DNA of 5,884 nt from Gemmatimonadota bacterium (GTDB lineage Bacteria > Gemmatimonadota > Gemmatimonadetes > Gemmatimonadales > GWC2-71-9): contig JAEHDT010000155.1 in assembly GCA_016880225.1 (NCBI GenBank), forward strand, positions 1 to 5,884, given 5' to 3'. Shown here piece after piece: positions 5,824 through 5,884 of the stretch (its first letter is position 1; each line of letters opens with the position of its first letter). A program made the position numbers and the translations under genes. The notes under the pieces are model-generated. The model ran no database searches and had not been told where the DNA came from. It worked only from the letters and a program-made list of their open reading frames with translations.

Positions 5824-5884
5824 CTCACCGATGCGGGACTGCGGTCCCCAGGTCTCCGCACGCAGCGACGTCTGAGAAGGGAAG

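Noticed and set aside
5835..5860. Possible terminator hairpin after the tRNA (GGGAC/GTCCC at 5835-5848, or TGCGG/CCGCA at 5840-5860)
   Set aside because: The two stems exclude each other, each has only five pairs, and no T-run follows, so a rho-independent terminator cannot be supported.
5749..5884. tRNA-His 3' end as an integration (att) site
   Set aside because: No integrase gene, no repeat of the tRNA 3' end and no change of composition is visible within the 61 bases that follow it.

Overview
The window is a GC-rich, gene-dense piece of bacterial chromosome. Its coding bias (G or C at most third positions), a short leader-less style intergenic region, a tRNA gene without an encoded CCA end, and an exported Gly-X-Y (collagen-like) lipoprotein fit a soil or sediment phylum such as Gemmatimonadota, with Rokubacteria-like lineages as an alternative. 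This placement is an inference from style; no phylogenetic marker other than the tRNA is present.

Layout. Positions 1-723 (minus strand) hold the N-terminal 241 codons of a predicted lipoprotein that runs off the left edge inside a collagen-like repeat. A 98-base divergent intergenic region (724-821) separates it from a plus-strand run of six tightly packed genes (822-5670): soxY (Tat-exported sulfur carrier), soxZ (its partner), a metallo-beta-lactamase-fold SoxH-like hydrolase, a lipoprotein with two rhodanese domains, a class IV PLP aminotransferase/lyase (PabC/IlvE type), and an exported alpha/beta hydrolase of the S33 / tripeptidyl-aminopeptidase type. Junctions are 1 nt, 8 nt, a 4-nt ATGA overlap, 6 nt, and a 4-nt GTGA overlap, so a single translationally coupled operon is likely. 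A 78-base spacer without a convincing terminator leads to tRNA-His(GTG) at 5749-5823. The last 61 bases contain no gene I can support.

How the genes may work together. The first four operon genes form a compact extracytoplasmic sulfur module: SoxYZ carries sulfur on the C-terminal cysteine arm of SoxY, the zinc hydrolase resembles SoxH, and the membrane-anchored rhodanese can transfer sulfane sulfur. The usual oxidising partners (SoxAX, SoxB, SoxCD) are absent from the window, so this may be a reduced Sox relay rather than a full thiosulfate oxidation pathway; genes elsewhere in the genome could complete it. The last two genes are a cytoplasmic PLP enzyme and a secreted serine hydrolase with no evident link to sulfur chemistry, and may simply share the transcript.
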